Positions 16,733-26,178 of a stretch of 64,000 nucleotides of DNA are shown here, piece by piece (the stretch's first letter is position 1; every line of letters begins with the position of its first letter). The stretch is from Rivularia sp. T60_A2020_040 (lineage in GTDB: Bacteria; Cyanobacteriota; Cyanobacteriia; Cyanobacteriales; Nostocaceae), in assembly GCA_015272215.1 (NCBI GenBank), contig JACYMD010000074.1:1-64000 (forward strand), read 5' to 3'. A program made the position numbers and the translations under genes. The notes below the pieces were generated by a model. That model ran no database searches and was not told the DNA's origin. It was given only the letters and a program-made list of their open reading frames with translations.

Positions 16733-18280
16733 ATGTCAAATTCAACCTTTGAAAGAGTAATTGTTCCCCCCATGGATGAGTACAATCAAAAATTGATTGC
16801 GAACTTACATCCTAATGATTGGAAAAATCCTGAACCAGCCGACTGTTATGATTTGATTGCGATTGGTGCTGGTGCTGCTGGTTTAGTGACTTCTGCTGGT
16901 GCTGCTGGCTTGGGCGTGGGTTTAAAAGTTGCATTGATTGAAAAGCATCTCATGGGTGGAGATTGTACTAATGTCGGTTGTGTACCTTCTAAATGCTTGA
17001 TTCGTTCTGCTCGTGTGGTGAGGGAAATTTGGAACGCTAAAGAGTACGGAATTAATGTTCCCCAACAAGTAGAAGTCGATTTTCCCGCAGTTATGGAACG
17101 GATGCGACGATTAAGAGCCCAAATCAGTCGTGTTGATGCGGTTGATCGTTTTACAAATGAATTTGGAATGGATATATTTTTAGGTGCGGCAAGTTTTACT
17201 AGTAGTAATACCATTGAAGTTGCGGGCAAAACTCTTAAGTTTAAAAAAGCTGTAATTGCTACGGGAGCGAGAGCCACACATCCCGATATTCCTGGTATGA
17301 AAGAAGCCGGATATTTAACTAATGAAACTGTATTTTCCCTAACTCAATTACCGCGACGTTTAGCAATAATTGGTGGTGGTCCCATCGGTTGTGAATTAGC
17401 TCAAGCTTTCAATCGTTTTGGTAGCAAAGTCACAATTTTGCATCGCGGTTCTCACATTTTAAATAAAGAAGATAGTGACGCTGCGGACATTGTTCAAAAG
17501 GTATTTCAACGTGAACAAATCAATTTAATTTTAAGTTCCCAAATAAAGCGTGTAGAAAGTACATCTGAGGGCAAAAAAATTCACTATACCAGCAACGGTA
17601 AACAAGATTTTATTATCGTAGATGAAATTTTGGTAGGTGCGGGAAGAACCCCGAATGTTGAAGGTTTGAATTTAGAAACTGTTGGTGTAGAATACGATAG
17701 TAAAGGTGTGAAAGTCAACGATAATTTACAAACTACAAATCCGAAAATTTTTGCCGCAGGTGATATCTGTTTAAGTCAGAAATTCACCCATATGGCAGAT
17801 GCAACAGCAAGAATTGTCATTCAAAATTCTTTATTTACTCCCTTTGGTTTGGGACGTAAAAAACTTAGTGATTTAATAGTACCTTGGGTAACATTTACCG
17901 ACCCAGAAATTGCTCATGTAGGAATGTACGAAAACGAAGCACGGGAAAAAGGTTTGTCCGTAAATACTATTAAAATAGACTACGAAGATGTTGATAGAGC
18001 CATTACCGACGGAGAAACCGCAGGCTTTGTTAAAGTTCACCTCAAACAAGGAACCGATCAAATTCTTGGTGCAACTATAGTATCTCCCCACGCAGGTGAA
18101 ACGATTTCCGAAGTCACAACCGCAATTGTGAATGGAATTGGCATGAATAAATTAAGCGGCGTAATTCATCCTTATCCCACCCAAGCAGAAGGTATTAAAA
18201 AAGCTGCGGATGCATATAAACGGACTAAGTTAACAGATGGTACCAGGAAGCTTTTGGGATTTTTGCATAAGTTTTCTTGA
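16733..18280 (+). CDS. Mercuric-reductase-like flavoprotein disulfide reductase
   Basis: 515 residues of the class I pyridine nucleotide-disulfide oxidoreductase family. FAD motif IAIGAGAAGLVTSAGAAG (about residues 42-60), redox pair CTNVGC (Cys78, Cys83) with an extra Cys88, NAD(P) motif IIGGGPIGCELAQAF, second FAD motif AAGDICLSQKFTHMADA and the catalytic HPYPTQAE near the C terminus. It resembles MerA but ends GFLHKFS without the vicinal cysteine pair that MerA needs to receive Hg(II), and lacks the N-terminal HMA domain. Mercury reduction is thus unlikely; the link with TVP38 genes is common in cyanobacteria and the substrate is unknown. Confidence 0.9.
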   Translation: MSNSTFERVIVPPMDEYNQKLIANLHPNDWKNPEPADCYDLIAIGAGAAGLVTSAGAAGLGVGLKVALIEKHLMGGDCTNVGCVPSKCLIRSARVVREIWNAKEYGINVPQQVEVDFPAVMERMRRLRAQISRVDAVDRFTNEFGMDIFLGAASFTSSNTIEVAGKTLKFKKAVIATGARATHPDIPGMKEAGYLTNETVFSLTQLPRRLAIIGGGPIGCELAQAFNRFGSKVTILHRGSHILNKEDSDAADIVQKVFQREQINLILSSQIKRVESTSEGKKIHYTSNGKQDFIIVDEILVGAGRTPNVEGLNLETVGVEYDSKGVKVNDNLQTTNPKIFAAGDICLSQKFTHMADATARIVIQNSLFTPFGLGRKKLSDLIVPWVTFTDPEIAHVGMYENEAREKGLSVNTIKIDYEDVDRAITDGETAGFVKVHLKQGTDQILGATIVSPHAGETISEVTTAIVNGIGMNKLSGVIHPYPTQAEGIKKAADAYKRTKLTDGTRKLLGFLHKFS

Positions 18281-18353
18281 TAATTGGTTGCGAAGTCTGT
18301 TGTTGAAAAATTAATAAAAATCTCTTTAATAAAATGGCAGCAACATCAGAATT

Positions 18354-18638
18354 TTAATAAACCTCATCATGAGTCCCAATATCTAGTAACACAATAACTT
18401 CAGTATTTGTGTCCTCATCCTGCTCCATTGAGAAAACAATACGACAGTCGTATCCACAGGAGCAGGATTGAAGACCATCAAGTTTACCACTCAATTTATG
18501 TGTACCCAGGTTTGCAGCAAATATGTCTGCTTCCATCAATAACAAAGTGTTTTCAATACGTTCTTGAAGGTTGGCGTTACGCTTGACAAATTTACGGAAT
18601 GCTCTTTTAAACTTAGGAGTTAGAACCAGCCTTATCAT
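18354..18638 (-). CDS. RelE/ParE superfamily toxin (YafQ-like)
   Basis: 94 residues with the compact RelE fold: MIRLVLTPKFKRAFRKFVKR, the central GTHKLSGKLDGLQSCSCGYDCRIVFSM and a C-terminal VIVLLDIGTHDEVY. The HKLSGKLDG...DCRIVF arrangement fits the YafQ-type mRNA interferases, which cut mRNA on the ribosome. Its ATG overlaps the stop of the antitoxin gene by 4 bp (ATGA), so the two are translationally coupled. As a type II toxin it should be neutralised by the upstream-encoded partner. Confidence 0.88.
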   Translation of the reverse strand: MIRLVLTPKFKRAFRKFVKRNANLQERIENTLLLMEADIFAANLGTHKLSGKLDGLQSCSCGYDCRIVFSMEQDEDTNTEVIVLLDIGTHDEVY

Positions 18639-18862
18639 GCTTCCGTATCATCCAAAGATTCTCGCAATTGTGCGATTACATTCTCAGCTAGTTGAGGTTG
18701 AAAATTACCTGCATGGAAATCAGCCAAACTTTTTTGAGCATCCGCAGCAATTTCTTCTCGACGGTTTTGATGGTAACGATTTTGCAAAATCTTAATCAGC
18801 ATTTCTTGTTGCTCGTAGGGTAGCTGTAAAGCTGTTTTCAATACTTCGTCAAGGGTGATCAT
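18635..18862 (-). CDS. Antitoxin partner of the RelE/ParE-type toxin
   Basis: 75 residues, acidic and helical: MITLDEVLKTALQLPYEQQEMLIKILQNRYHQNRREEIAADAQKSLADFHAG. No strong DNA-binding family is recognisable by eye, but this type of sequence, with a LPYEQQEMLIKIL helix, commonly precedes RelE/ParE toxins in cyanobacteria. Identification depends on gene position (upstream, 4-bp overlap) and size. It would bind the toxin through its C-terminal part and may repress the operon. Confidence 0.8.
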   Translation of the reverse strand: MITLDEVLKTALQLPYEQQEMLIKILQNRYHQNRREEIAADAQKSLADFHAGNFQPQLAENVIAQLRESLDDTEA

Positions 18863-18910
18863 AATTTTAATTACTTGTGGAACTCGGTTAATTTTAACGG
18901 TGTTACAAAA

Positions 18911-19276
18911 CTAATCTTGATCAATCAAAACTGTAACCGCAGCCACAGCAATCAACATTTCGTCATTCTTATCCTGTAAAACCTCAATTGCTCTTCCTTC
19001 AACCATCATTCCCCCAGATTGAACGGTAAGACTTTTACGACCAAAAGGCAATACAGCTAAAACCTCTTCTTCCTTCACCTGTTCCGGATAAGGTACAGCA
19101 ACCTGAACTTCTACAATCATCTCATCTGGGTCATTCAAACCAGCAACTTCAAACACTCCAATTAAAGCATTATTCGCGATCGCATTTCTGACAGCTCTCG
19201 CAGCAGCAACAGTTGGTTCTTGTCCATGCTGATCTATACCCATTCCCATTTCAACGATAAATCGCTTGCGTACCAT
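18911..19276 (-). CDS. Lin0512 family protein
   Basis: 121 residues starting MVRKRFIVEMGMGIDQHGQEPTVAAARAVRNAIANNALIG, the signature of the Lin0512 family (conserved, function unknown, oligomeric small alpha/beta protein). The rest (EVQVAVPYPEQVKEEEVLAVLPFGRKSL, GGMMVEGRAIEVLQDKNDEMLIAVAAVTVLID) matches over the full length. A longer reading from 19360 would add 28 residues translated from the upstream CAACTGT repeats, so the start at 19276 is preferred. It is next to the toxin-antitoxin pair but probably independent. Confidence 0.88.
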   Translation of the reverse strand: MVRKRFIVEMGMGIDQHGQEPTVAAARAVRNAIANNALIGVFEVAGLNDPDEMIVEVQVAVPYPEQVKEEEVLAVLPFGRKSLTVQSGGMMVEGRAIEVLQDKNDEMLIAVAAVTVLIDQD

Positions 19277-19300
19277 AATTATCCCTGATAATTTGAAACA

Positions 19301-19385
19301 AAGTTGACAGTTGACAGTTGACAGTTGACAGTTATTAATTAACCAATTACCAATTACCAATTACCAATTACCAATTACCTATTCC
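19301..19385. repeat. Tandem repeats CAACTGT and TTACCAA
   Basis: Tracts of the 7-base unit TTGACAG and of TTACCAA/TTACCTA back to back, upstream of the Lin0512 gene. They create a false N-terminal extension of that gene. Confidence 0.8.
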
Positions 19386-19789
19386 CTATTCTTGTAAAAA
19401 AAATAAAAGGCAAAAGGTAAAAGTAATGGGAAGAATTTCTACTTTCACCTTGTGCCTTCAACGTTTTTGCATTGGATATGGGTAACTAATCTTACCATGG
19501 GTTTTTAAAAATCATCAACTGGGACAAATTGCCTATAATCCGATTTTTTGTGCTTTTTTGATTGCGATCGCGTAGTGTAAGCGAAGCTATCACCATTCTT
19601 TAAATTATTTCTCTAAATATCTCCCGATATCATCATCATCGAATTTTAGGTTTTAGATACTTCGGCAAGCTCAGCACAAGTTTTAGATTTTAGATTTTAA
19701 AATTTAAAAGGGTAGTAGAGTCCCCGAATTCATTCTGTATTTTTAACTAAAAGCTAAAATCTGGGAGTTAATGATAGTATATTCCCATC
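19386..19789. other. Spacer with cyanobacterial repeat fragments
   Basis: Contains a HIP1-bearing repeat at about 19563-19591 (GCGATCGCGTAG then GCGAAGCTATC, a phrase common in Nostocales spacers) and TTTTAGAT repeats near 19670-19705. No ORF or RNA gene seen. Confidence 0.55.
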
Positions 19790-20806
19790 ATGAATATCAA
19801 TCGGCGAAAATTCATTACAACATTGGGAATAGCCGCTATTTCCACCCAAATACCATCATTTACCGTTCAAGCTCAGACTCCCAATACAATTATCAAGCCA
19901 CCGCGTCTCCGATTAGGCGATACAGTAGGATTAATTAGTCCTGCTGGTATAATTGATTCCGAAAACGTTGAACAAGCAAAACAAACATTTACCGCACTAG
20001 GTTTAAAAATTAAGCTCGGTAGTCATATTTTAGACAATTATGGTTACTTAGCAGGAAAAGATGGCGATCGCGCTAGTGATGTTAATGCTATGTTTGCGGA
20101 TAAATCCGTGAAAGCCATAATTGCCATGCGTGGTGGATGGGGTGGCAATCGGATTTTACCATTACTTAACTATAATTTGATTCGCGCCAATCCTAAAATT
20201 ATTATGGGATACAGCGATATTACATCTTTATTGTTAGCAATCACTGCTCAGACTGGACTTGTGACTTTTCATGGAGCAGTAGCTACATCTACTTGGAATG
20301 ATTTTACTTTAAACTATGTCAAAAGTATTTTATTCGATGGCGAACTAGTCACAATGAATAATACTTTAGTGACTCAACTTCGTCGCCAAATAATTACACC
20401 AGGTAAAGCCAAAGGTAAATTTTTTGGCGGTAATTTATCAGTAATAAATTCGATGTTAGGTTCACCTTATCTACCTACATGGAAAGGTAGCATTTTATTT
20501 GTAGAAGATATCGGCGAAGATATTTATCGTATAGATAGAATGTTAGTTCAGTTAAAAAATGCCGGAATCCTCAATCAATTAACTGGCTTTATCTTTGGAC
20601 AATGTACTAGATGTAGCACTGGGGATGAACCTTCATTAACTTTAATGCAAGTATTACAAGAACATATTCGCCCCTTAAACATTCCCGCGTGGTATGGTTC
20701 AATGATTGGTCATATCAAAGATAAATTTACACTTCCCATCGGTATACAAGTACAAATAGATGCAAATACTGGGATAATAAAAATGTTAGAAGCGGCTGTT
20801 AAGTAA
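19790..20806 (+). CDS. S66 family LD-carboxypeptidase, exported
   Basis: 338 residues. The N terminus NINRRKFITTLGIAAISTQIPSF carries a twin-arginine motif (RRKFI) and hydrophobic stretch, so export by Tat is likely. The mature part matches peptidase family S66 (LdcA/MccF): PPRLRLGDTVGLISPAG, AIIAMRGGWGGNRILPLLNY, and the nucleophile serine in IIMGYSDITSLL, followed by GKFFGGNLSVINSMLGSPYLP and WKGSILFVEDIGEDIYRIDRML. LdcA enzymes remove the terminal D-Ala from tetrapeptides in murein recycling; MccF relatives cleave other amide bonds. An exported S66 enzyme would act on periplasmic peptidoglycan fragments. Confidence 0.92.
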   Translation: MNINRRKFITTLGIAAISTQIPSFTVQAQTPNTIIKPPRLRLGDTVGLISPAGIIDSENVEQAKQTFTALGLKIKLGSHILDNYGYLAGKDGDRASDVNAMFADKSVKAIIAMRGGWGGNRILPLLNYNLIRANPKIIMGYSDITSLLLAITAQTGLVTFHGAVATSTWNDFTLNYVKSILFDGELVTMNNTLVTQLRRQIITPGKAKGKFFGGNLSVINSMLGSPYLPTWKGSILFVEDIGEDIYRIDRMLVQLKNAGILNQLTGFIFGQCTRCSTGDEPSLTLMQVLQEHIRPLNIPAWYGSMIGHIKDKFTLPIGIQVQIDANTGIIKMLEAAVK

Positions 20807-20856
20807 TCCCAAGGAAATACATACCAACTCTATATTACTTCTTTCCTCTGCGTCCT

Positions 20857-20876
20857 CCGCGTCTCAGCGGTTTTTT
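20857..20876 (+). terminator. Weak hairpin plus T6 after the S66 peptidase gene
   Basis: CCGC/GCGG stem with a 6-nt loop followed at once by six T residues, 50 bp after the stop codon and just before the convergent nucleotidyltransferase gene. The stem is short, but the stem-T-run layout is that of an intrinsic terminator. Confidence 0.45.
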
Positions 20877-20891
20877 AATTCCTATTCCTAA

Positions 20892-21773
20892 TTATTTTCC
20901 AAAATCCATCATACTCTGCCGATAAACATTAGGCATTCCAACGTCAAAAGTATTCCCATCAACAACTAAACCCGTCATTCCCTCAGTAGAGCGCAACTTT
21001 TCCAAACAAGAAGTTAACTGAAACTCCCCTCTTTCCCGAAAATTAGTATTAATATGCTCCGCCAAAAACTCAAAAATCTTCGGAGTTAAAGCATACAAAC
21101 CAAATATACATAAAAACTCATCTTCCGGCATTCCTTCCACACGCAAATTTTCTCGTGCATACTCAATAGTAGGTTTTTCATAAACTTGTGTCACTTGCAT
21201 GATTGAATCTTTTTCTTGCCAAACTCCCATCACACATCCAGCTTTATGAATCATCGACGCTGGTAAAACATTCAATCCAATAACACTTTGATTAACTTGT
21301 TCATAAACCTGCAAAACCTGAAGCGTACAAGATTTATCATTATCAGATGAGTAAATGTGATCTCCCAACATCAACAAAAAAGGTTGATTATCTACCCATT
21401 CCTTGGCACAAAAAACCGCGTGTCCGTAACCTTCTTGCTCATCCTGTGTCAAAATCGTAATTTTATTACCTAAATCCTGAATATATCGACAATATTCCTG
21501 ATTTTGCTGTGAAAGCTTGTTAAAAAGTTTAGATTCGGGTGGCTTTTTAAAGTAACTTTCAAAAACTTCCTTATCATCCGGTTGCGTCACAATTCCAATC
21601 TCTTCGATTCCACCACTCACAGCTTCTTCCACAATTAACTGAATTACGGGTTTCGCTCTACCGTCTCTATCAATTACCGGAAAAAGTTCTTTTTTGACAA
21701 CTTTGGTAGCTGGAAATAACCGAGTACCAAAACCAGCCGCTGGAATCACAGCTTTTTTAATTTGATTCTTCAT
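20892..21773 (-). CDS. UTP-glucose-1-phosphate uridylyltransferase-like enzyme
   Basis: 293 residues of the sugar nucleotidyltransferase fold. It has KKAVIPAAGFGTRLFPATKVVKKELFPVID (nucleotide loop, about residues 6-35), PVIQLIVEEAVSGGIEEIGIV and LGDHIYSSD (metal-binding Asp). YEKPTIEYARENLRV and a C-terminal FDVGMPNVYRQSM follow. The closest class is GalU-type UDP-glucose pyrophosphorylases, which supply UDP-glucose for polysaccharides and glycolipids. The insert DRDGRAKP in the ELFPVID loop is unlike classical GalU. The start is set at 21773; a longer frame from 21827 translates TTTTAGAT repeats. Confidence 0.85.
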   Translation of the reverse strand: MKNQIKKAVIPAAGFGTRLFPATKVVKKELFPVIDRDGRAKPVIQLIVEEAVSGGIEEIGIVTQPDDKEVFESYFKKPPESKLFNKLSQQNQEYCRYIQDLGNKITILTQDEQEGYGHAVFCAKEWVDNQPFLLMLGDHIYSSDNDKSCTLQVLQVYEQVNQSVIGLNVLPASMIHKAGCVMGVWQEKDSIMQVTQVYEKPTIEYARENLRVEGMPEDEFLCIFGLYALTPKIFEFLAEHINTNFRERGEFQLTSCLEKLRSTEGMTGLVVDGNTFDVGMPNVYRQSMMDFGK

Positions 21774-22344
21774 TTTAGATTTTAGATTTTCAATTTTAGA
21801 TTTTGGATTGGAATAGGCATTGAGCATTAGGCATTAGGAATCAGGCATTACTTAATTAGTAAACACTTATAAATTTCTTTCTTCACAACTCCAAACTCCC
21901 GTACAGACGTAGCATTGCTACGTCTCTACAAAACTAACTCCGGTGGTACTAACTCTCCAGACACAAGCAATACCATCTTCGTAGTGATTCTACCTTGAGA
22001 ACGCTTTGTAAATTCTTATCCCGCGTGATAAATTACTGTTGATAATGCTGAGCAGTTTTTTACTATGGCAGTTAACAAACTGTCACTCAGTCAATTCCCT
22101 GATAATGGTTTTAAAAGATATCCTATATTTGTGCAAGGAGTGATACCACTTCACAATGTGTTTGTCACAAGCTTATTCTCGTAAATCCCTAACTCTAAAG
22201 GGATAGTGCCGAGTTCAAATGTTGCATCAGAGAAGTGAATTGGTATAACTTTATACAATGAGGGCGCTTGGTAGAAAAAACTGTCAGGCGCTTTTCCATG
22301 TGACAGATTAATCATAGAACTTTCAAAAATCAAGCTAAATAAAA
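21774..22344. other. Spacer without firm genes
   Basis: Begins with TTTTAGAT repeats and carries the hairpin repeat copy at 21901-21929. Two small open frames overlap in opposite directions near 22065-22333 (39 codons plus, 60 codons minus); neither has a recognisable family or good start context, so none is called. Confidence 0.45.
21901..21929. repeat. Dispersed hairpin repeat GTACAGACGTAGC, copy 2
   Basis: Perfect 9-bp stem AGACGTAGC/GCTACGTCT with a 3-nt ATT loop; identical over 29 bp to the copy at 61020-61048, including flanking CCC and AAAACTAACTC. Confidence 0.8.
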
Positions 22345-22367
22345 AACCGGGGTAAAAGTCCCCGGTT
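22339..22367 (-). terminator. Intrinsic terminator of leuS
   Basis: On the minus strand an 8-bp GC-rich stem AACCGGGG/CCCCGGTT with a 7-nt loop is followed by a T-run (TTTTTT with the stem end), 37 bp after the leuS stop codon. Textbook intrinsic terminator layout. Confidence 0.88.
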
Positions 22368-22403
22368 GTGTCAATTAATCAACCTACACAAGTAGAATAG
22401 AAT

Positions 22404-24983
22404 TTAACCGATAACGAAGTTTACCAACTTGTTAGGTACGACAATTACCTTTTTAATGGTTTTGTTTTCGATATGACGTTGAGCAACATCTGATTCGCGA
22501 GCGTACTTTTCTAACTCAGCTTTATCCAATTGGGCTGGAACTTGTAAATCACCACGTTTTTTACCATTAACTTGAATTACCAAAGTTATTTCCGAGGCAA
22601 TCAAAGCTTCTGAATCGTGTTTTAACCAGCTAGCGGTATGTACGGAACTATCATTACCCAACAAATGCCATAATTCTTCGGCGATATGAGGTGCGAAGGG
22701 TGCTAACATCAAAATTAAAGTTTGAATCCCCTCGGCATAGATTGGTGAGTCTTTGCAGCTAGCATCAGCCAAAGCGTTACTCAACTTCATCAATTCAGAT
22801 ATAGCTGTATTAAATTGATATTCGCCGTCTACATCTTCGCTGACTTCTTTAATTGCAGTATGAATCGCTCTGCGTAAATCCTTTTCAATTTTGGATTTTG
22901 GCTCTTGATTTTTGAATTTCTTAGATGATTGTGGATTATTAACAAAATCAGTTACTAAGCGCCAAACTCGGTTAAGAAAGCGGAATTGTCCTTCTACATC
23001 AGCTTCATCCCATTCCAAGTCCTTTTCCGGGGGTGCTTTGAACAGAACAAACATTCGTGCTGTATCAACACCATATTTAGCAATCACATCTTCCGGAGCG
23101 ACACCATTACCCTTAGACTTAGACATGGTAGCGTAAAGTTTTTGCAACGGTTCTCCCGTTTCCGGGTCGCGGGGGTCAGCAGAATCTACTAAATTAGAAG
23201 CAATCCACTTATCTTTGCCACCCTTGTTGGGATTCATATAAGTCAAACCTTGCACCATACCTTGAGTTAACAGATGCTCGAAAGGTTCATCAAAATTGAG
23301 TAAACCTCTATCCCGCAATACCTTTGTAAAAAAGCGCGAGTACAACAAATGTAAAATTGCGTGTTCGATACCGCCCACATACTGATTTACCGGCATCCAG
23401 TCATTCACCTGAGCCGAATCAAATACTTGTTGATCATTCTTAGCATCCGTAAACCGCAAAAAGTACCACGACGAATCAATAAAAGTGTCCATCGTGTCAG
23501 TTTCCCGCTTCCCAGGTGTTCCGCAATTTGGACAAGGTACATTTACCCAGCTTTCCAATTGGGCTAACGGTGAGCCACCACGTCCAGAAAGTTCCACATT
23601 TTCGGGTAACTCAACGGGTAAATCTGTATCCGGTACTGGTACCGCACCACAATCGGGACAGTGAATAATCGGAATCGGTGCGCCCCAGTATCGCTGACGG
23701 GAAATCAACCAATCTCGCAAACGGTATTGTACTCGTGCTTTACCAAAACCTTGCTTTTCGGCATATTCCACAATCGCAAGTTTCCCATCATCAGAAGACA
23801 TCCCGTTAAAAATGTCAGAATTAACCACAATTCCCGGTTCTGTATAAGCTTCATTCGGAATTAGTACCGCATCAGCAGCATCCGCACGAGCAACAACTAC
23901 TTTGATTGGTAAATCCTGTTGCTTAGCAAACTTAAAATCTCGTGCATCATGAGCCGGAACACCCATCACAGCCCCGGTACCATATTCATACAACACGTAA
24001 TCGGCAATCCAAATGGGAACCTCTTCCCCCGTAAACGGATTGATTACCTTACCACCCGTAGGAATTCCCCGTTTAGGTTTATCTTCAGCAGTACGTTCCA
24101 ACTCGCTTTGATTGCTAACTTCTTTAACAAAAGCTTCCACTTCTGTTTGACGTGCTTCTGTAGTAACTCGCTCAGTTAAAGGATGTTCCGGTGCTAATAC
24201 TACATAGCTCACGCCATATACAGTATCAGGTCGCGTCGTATACACACCGATTTTTTCATCCATACCCACAATGGGGAATTCCAAATATGCCCCCGTGGAT
24301 TTACCAATCCAGTTAGCCTGCATTGTTTTAACCCGCTCAGGCCATCCCGGTAACTTATCCAAATCCTTTAACAATTCTTCAGCATAATCAGTAATTTTGA
24401 GGAACCACTGCCGTAAAAGTTTACGTTCTACTATGGCACCACTGCGCCACGAACGACCTTCATTATCAACCTGCTCGTTGGCTAATACAGTTTGGTCTAT
24501 GGGGTCCCAATTTACTGCTGCTTCTTTTTGGTAAGCTAAACCTGCTTGGAAAAACTGCAAAAATATCCACTGCGTCCACTTATAATAATCTGGGGAACAA
24601 GTAGCAACTTCACAATCCCAATCAATAGATAAACCGAGAGATTTTAACTGTTCCCGCATTTGGTCAATATTTTGATACGTCCATTTTGACGGAGGAACTC
24701 CCCGGTTTATAGCAGCATTTTCTGCTGGTAAACCAAAAGCATCCCACCCCATAGGATGAAGTACCACGAACCCTTGCATTCGCTTGATACGGGCGATTAC
24801 ATCAGTAATGGTGTAATTACGGACGTGACCCATGTGTAAACTACCCGACGGGTAAGGAAACATGGACAGCGTATAAAATTTTGGCTTGCTAGTGTCTGTG
24901 GAGGTTTTATCTAAACCCATTTCTATCCATTTCTTTTGCCAATGAAGCTCAATTTTTGCTGGGTTGTATCGGGTATCCACCAT
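22404..24983 (-). CDS. leuS: Leucyl-tRNA synthetase
   Basis: 859 residues, full length for bacterial LeuRS. The class I HIGH motif is present as [11 protein letters not shown] (His50-His53). A CP1 editing domain carries [15 protein letters not shown] and [10 protein letters not shown] zinc-type insert has [11 protein letters not shown] and CPNCG. The KMSKS motif is [16 protein letters not shown] near residue 620. Anticodon-binding and C-terminal domains end [16 protein letters not shown]. It charges tRNA-Leu in the cytosol. It is monocistronic, with its own terminator downstream. Confidence 0.98.
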   Translation of the reverse strand: MVDTRYNPAKIELHWQKKWIEMGLDKTSTDTSKPKFYTLSMFPYPSGSLHMGHVRNYTITDVIARIKRMQGFVVLHPMGWDAFGLPAENAAINRGVPPSKWTYQNIDQMREQLKSLGLSIDWDCEVATCSPDYYKWTQWIFLQFFQAGLAYQKEAAVNWDPIDQTVLANEQVDNEGRSWRSGAIVERKLLRQWFLKITDYAEELLKDLDKLPGWPERVKTMQANWIGKSTGAYLEFPIVGMDEKIGVYTTRPDTVYGVSYVVLAPEHPLTERVTTEARQTEVEAFVKEVSNQSELERTAEDKPKRGIPTGGKVINPFTGEEVPIWIADYVLYEYGTGAVMGVPAHDARDFKFAKQQDLPIKVVVARADAADAVLIPNEAYTEPGIVVNSDIFNGMSSDDGKLAIVEYAEKQGFGKARVQYRLRDWLISRQRYWGAPIPIIHCPDCGAVPVPDTDLPVELPENVELSGRGGSPLAQLESWVNVPCPNCGTPGKRETDTMDTFIDSSWYFLRFTDAKNDQQVFDSAQVNDWMPVNQYVGGIEHAILHLLYSRFFTKVLRDRGLLNFDEPFEHLLTQGMVQGLTYMNPNKGGKDKWIASNLVDSADPRDPETGEPLQKLYATMSKSKGNGVAPEDVIAKYGVDTARMFVLFKAPPEKDLEWDEADVEGQFRFLNRVWRLVTDFVNNPQSSKKFKNQEPKSKIEKDLRRAIHTAIKEVSEDVDGEYQFNTAISELMKLSNALADASCKDSPIYAEGIQTLILMLAPFAPHIAEELWHLLGNDSSVHTASWLKHDSEALIASEITLVIQVNGKKRGDLQVPAQLDKAELEKYARESDVAQRHIENKTIKKVIVVPNKLVNFVIG

Positions 24984-25058
24984 CCATACTCCTATGCGAC
25001 TGTAATCATATCTGATGAACTATTGTAGATGCTGTTAGCGAAGGTAGGTGCAAAGGGA

Positions 25059-25132
25059 TGGGAGGATGGGGAGATGGGGAGATGGGGAGATGGGGAGATG
25101 GGGGAAATTAATTTTCAACTGTCAACTGTCAA
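25059..25132. repeat. Tandem GATGGGGA and CAACTGT repeats
   Basis: About six GATGGGGA units followed by three CAACTGT-type units between leuS and the GGCT-like gene. Translated in frame they would give a spurious N-terminal extension (EMGRWGDGEMG) to the next gene. Confidence 0.8.
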
Positions 25133-25145
25133 CTATTTACAAATT

Positions 25146-25580
25146 ATGTGTAAACAAAAAAATTCTGGCTTGCTAAGGGTATTCGTGTATGGAACCCTCA
25201 AACCAGGTGAAGCATATTATGAATTTTATTGTTCTCAGAAAATAATCGACGCAACAAAAGCTTACGTTCGTGGTGAACTATATGCGCTTCCTCAAGGATA
25301 TCCAGCTATGACGCAAGGAAATAATTTGGTTTACGGATATTTACTTTTATTTGCGAATTTAGAAGTTTTAAATAGTCTTGATCAACTTGAAGACTACCAT
25401 CCTCAAAAACCGATGTCAGAAAATTTATACAATCGTAAACAAGTGGAAGTATTTGATTTAGAAAATAATTCTCTTGGTTTAGCTTGGCTTTATTTCATGA
25501 GTTTTGAAAAAATTTGCCAATTAAAAGGCACTCCCCAAATTGATGGATGGTGGAGTGCTGAAGGGAAAAGTATCAGTTGA
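25146..25580 (+). CDS. Gamma-glutamylcyclotransferase-like (GGCT/AIG2) protein
   Basis: 144 residues beginning MCKQKNSGLLRVFVYGTLKPGEAYYEFY. The YGTL motif (about residues 14-17) that binds the gamma-glutamyl group and a downstream acidic LDQLEDY (proposed catalytic Glu) identify the GGCT/AIG2 fold. Family enzymes release 5-oxoproline from gamma-glutamyl compounds; many bacterial members are unassigned. The start at 25146 is preferred because a longer frame from 25029 reads only through tandem repeats. With ggt broken elsewhere in the window, a link to glutathione turnover is possible but speculative. Confidence 0.88.
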   Translation: MCKQKNSGLLRVFVYGTLKPGEAYYEFYCSQKIIDATKAYVRGELYALPQGYPAMTQGNNLVYGYLLLFANLEVLNSLDQLEDYHPQKPMSENLYNRKQVEVFDLENNSLGLAWLYFMSFEKICQLKGTPQIDGWWSAEGKSIS

Positions 25581-25599
25581 CGCTTAATACCTAATTTAA

Positions 25600-26178
25600 C
25601 TAATTATATTTTTCATATTCTTGGGATACATTTTGGGTTGCTTTAGGTATTTGTATAAGTGGTTCGTTTAAAGCAACCATCGGTAAGGACGCGATTTCTG
25701 CTGAAGAAGTTTGTTCTACTTGCTTTAAAGCTTTCCCAGCTATCTTGAACGTCCCCACTTCAGCATTAGGAATTAAACTAGATAACGAACCGATAAGGCA
25801 GGCAGCAACGGCAGCACCTCCGAACATCCAAACTCTTTTGGTTCGACGGCGTAAACGAGCCATTACTCCATCAACTGTTTCCTCTATTGATTTTTCTGAC
25901 TGCGGTATTGGAAGATTCCGCAAGCCTTGCCGCAGTGATAAAAGCCGTGCGTGCAAATTTTTAACTGAGGGGTCATTTTCCAACCACTCTTCAACTTGTC
26001 TACGTTCGGCAGCTGTTACCTCACCATCAAGGTAAGCACTCAACAACTCGAAGCGATCGCGCTTCAACATATTCTTAGCACCCGTTAATTTATTATTGGT
26101 ATTGGGTTCGTTCCCATGCTGCAATTCCTGTTGCTGATTTTGCAAGCTGGAATCGTCAAAGTGATATTCTGTATTCAT
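25600..26178 (-). CDS. Anti-sigma factor (RseA/zinc-finger-like)
   Basis: 192 residues. The central RDRFELLSAYLDGEVTAAERRQVEEWLENDPSVKNLHARLLSLRQGL (about residues 40-85) is the anti-sigma N-terminal domain, here without the zinc-binding HxxxCxxC set. A single membrane helix follows (VWMFGGAAVAACLIGSLSSLI, about residues 115-135), with a 55-residue part outside. Such proteins hold an ECF sigma factor at the membrane until a signal releases it. It lies downstream of the sigma gene on the same strand, with a 357-bp gap. Start at 26178 (MNTEYHF) rather than 26265, whose extra 29 residues look non-coding. Confidence 0.88.
   Translation of the reverse strand: MNTEYHFDDSSLQNQQQELQHGNEPNTNNKLTGAKNMLKRDRFELLSAYLDGEVTAAERRQVEEWLENDPSVKNLHARLLSLRQGLRNLPIPQSEKSIEETVDGVMARLRRRTKRVWMFGGAAVAACLIGSLSSLIPNAEVGTFKIAGKALKQVEQTSSAEIASLPMVALNEPLIQIPKATQNVSQEYEKYN

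Noticed and set aside
16733-18280. Annotation as a true mercuric reductase
   Set aside because: The C-terminal vicinal cysteines and N-terminal heavy-metal domain of MerA are missing and no mer regulator or transporter is nearby.
22065-22333. Two opposed small open frames (39 codons plus strand, 60 codons minus strand)
   Set aside because: They overlap each other, lack a clear ribosome binding site and match no family known to me; at most one could be real.
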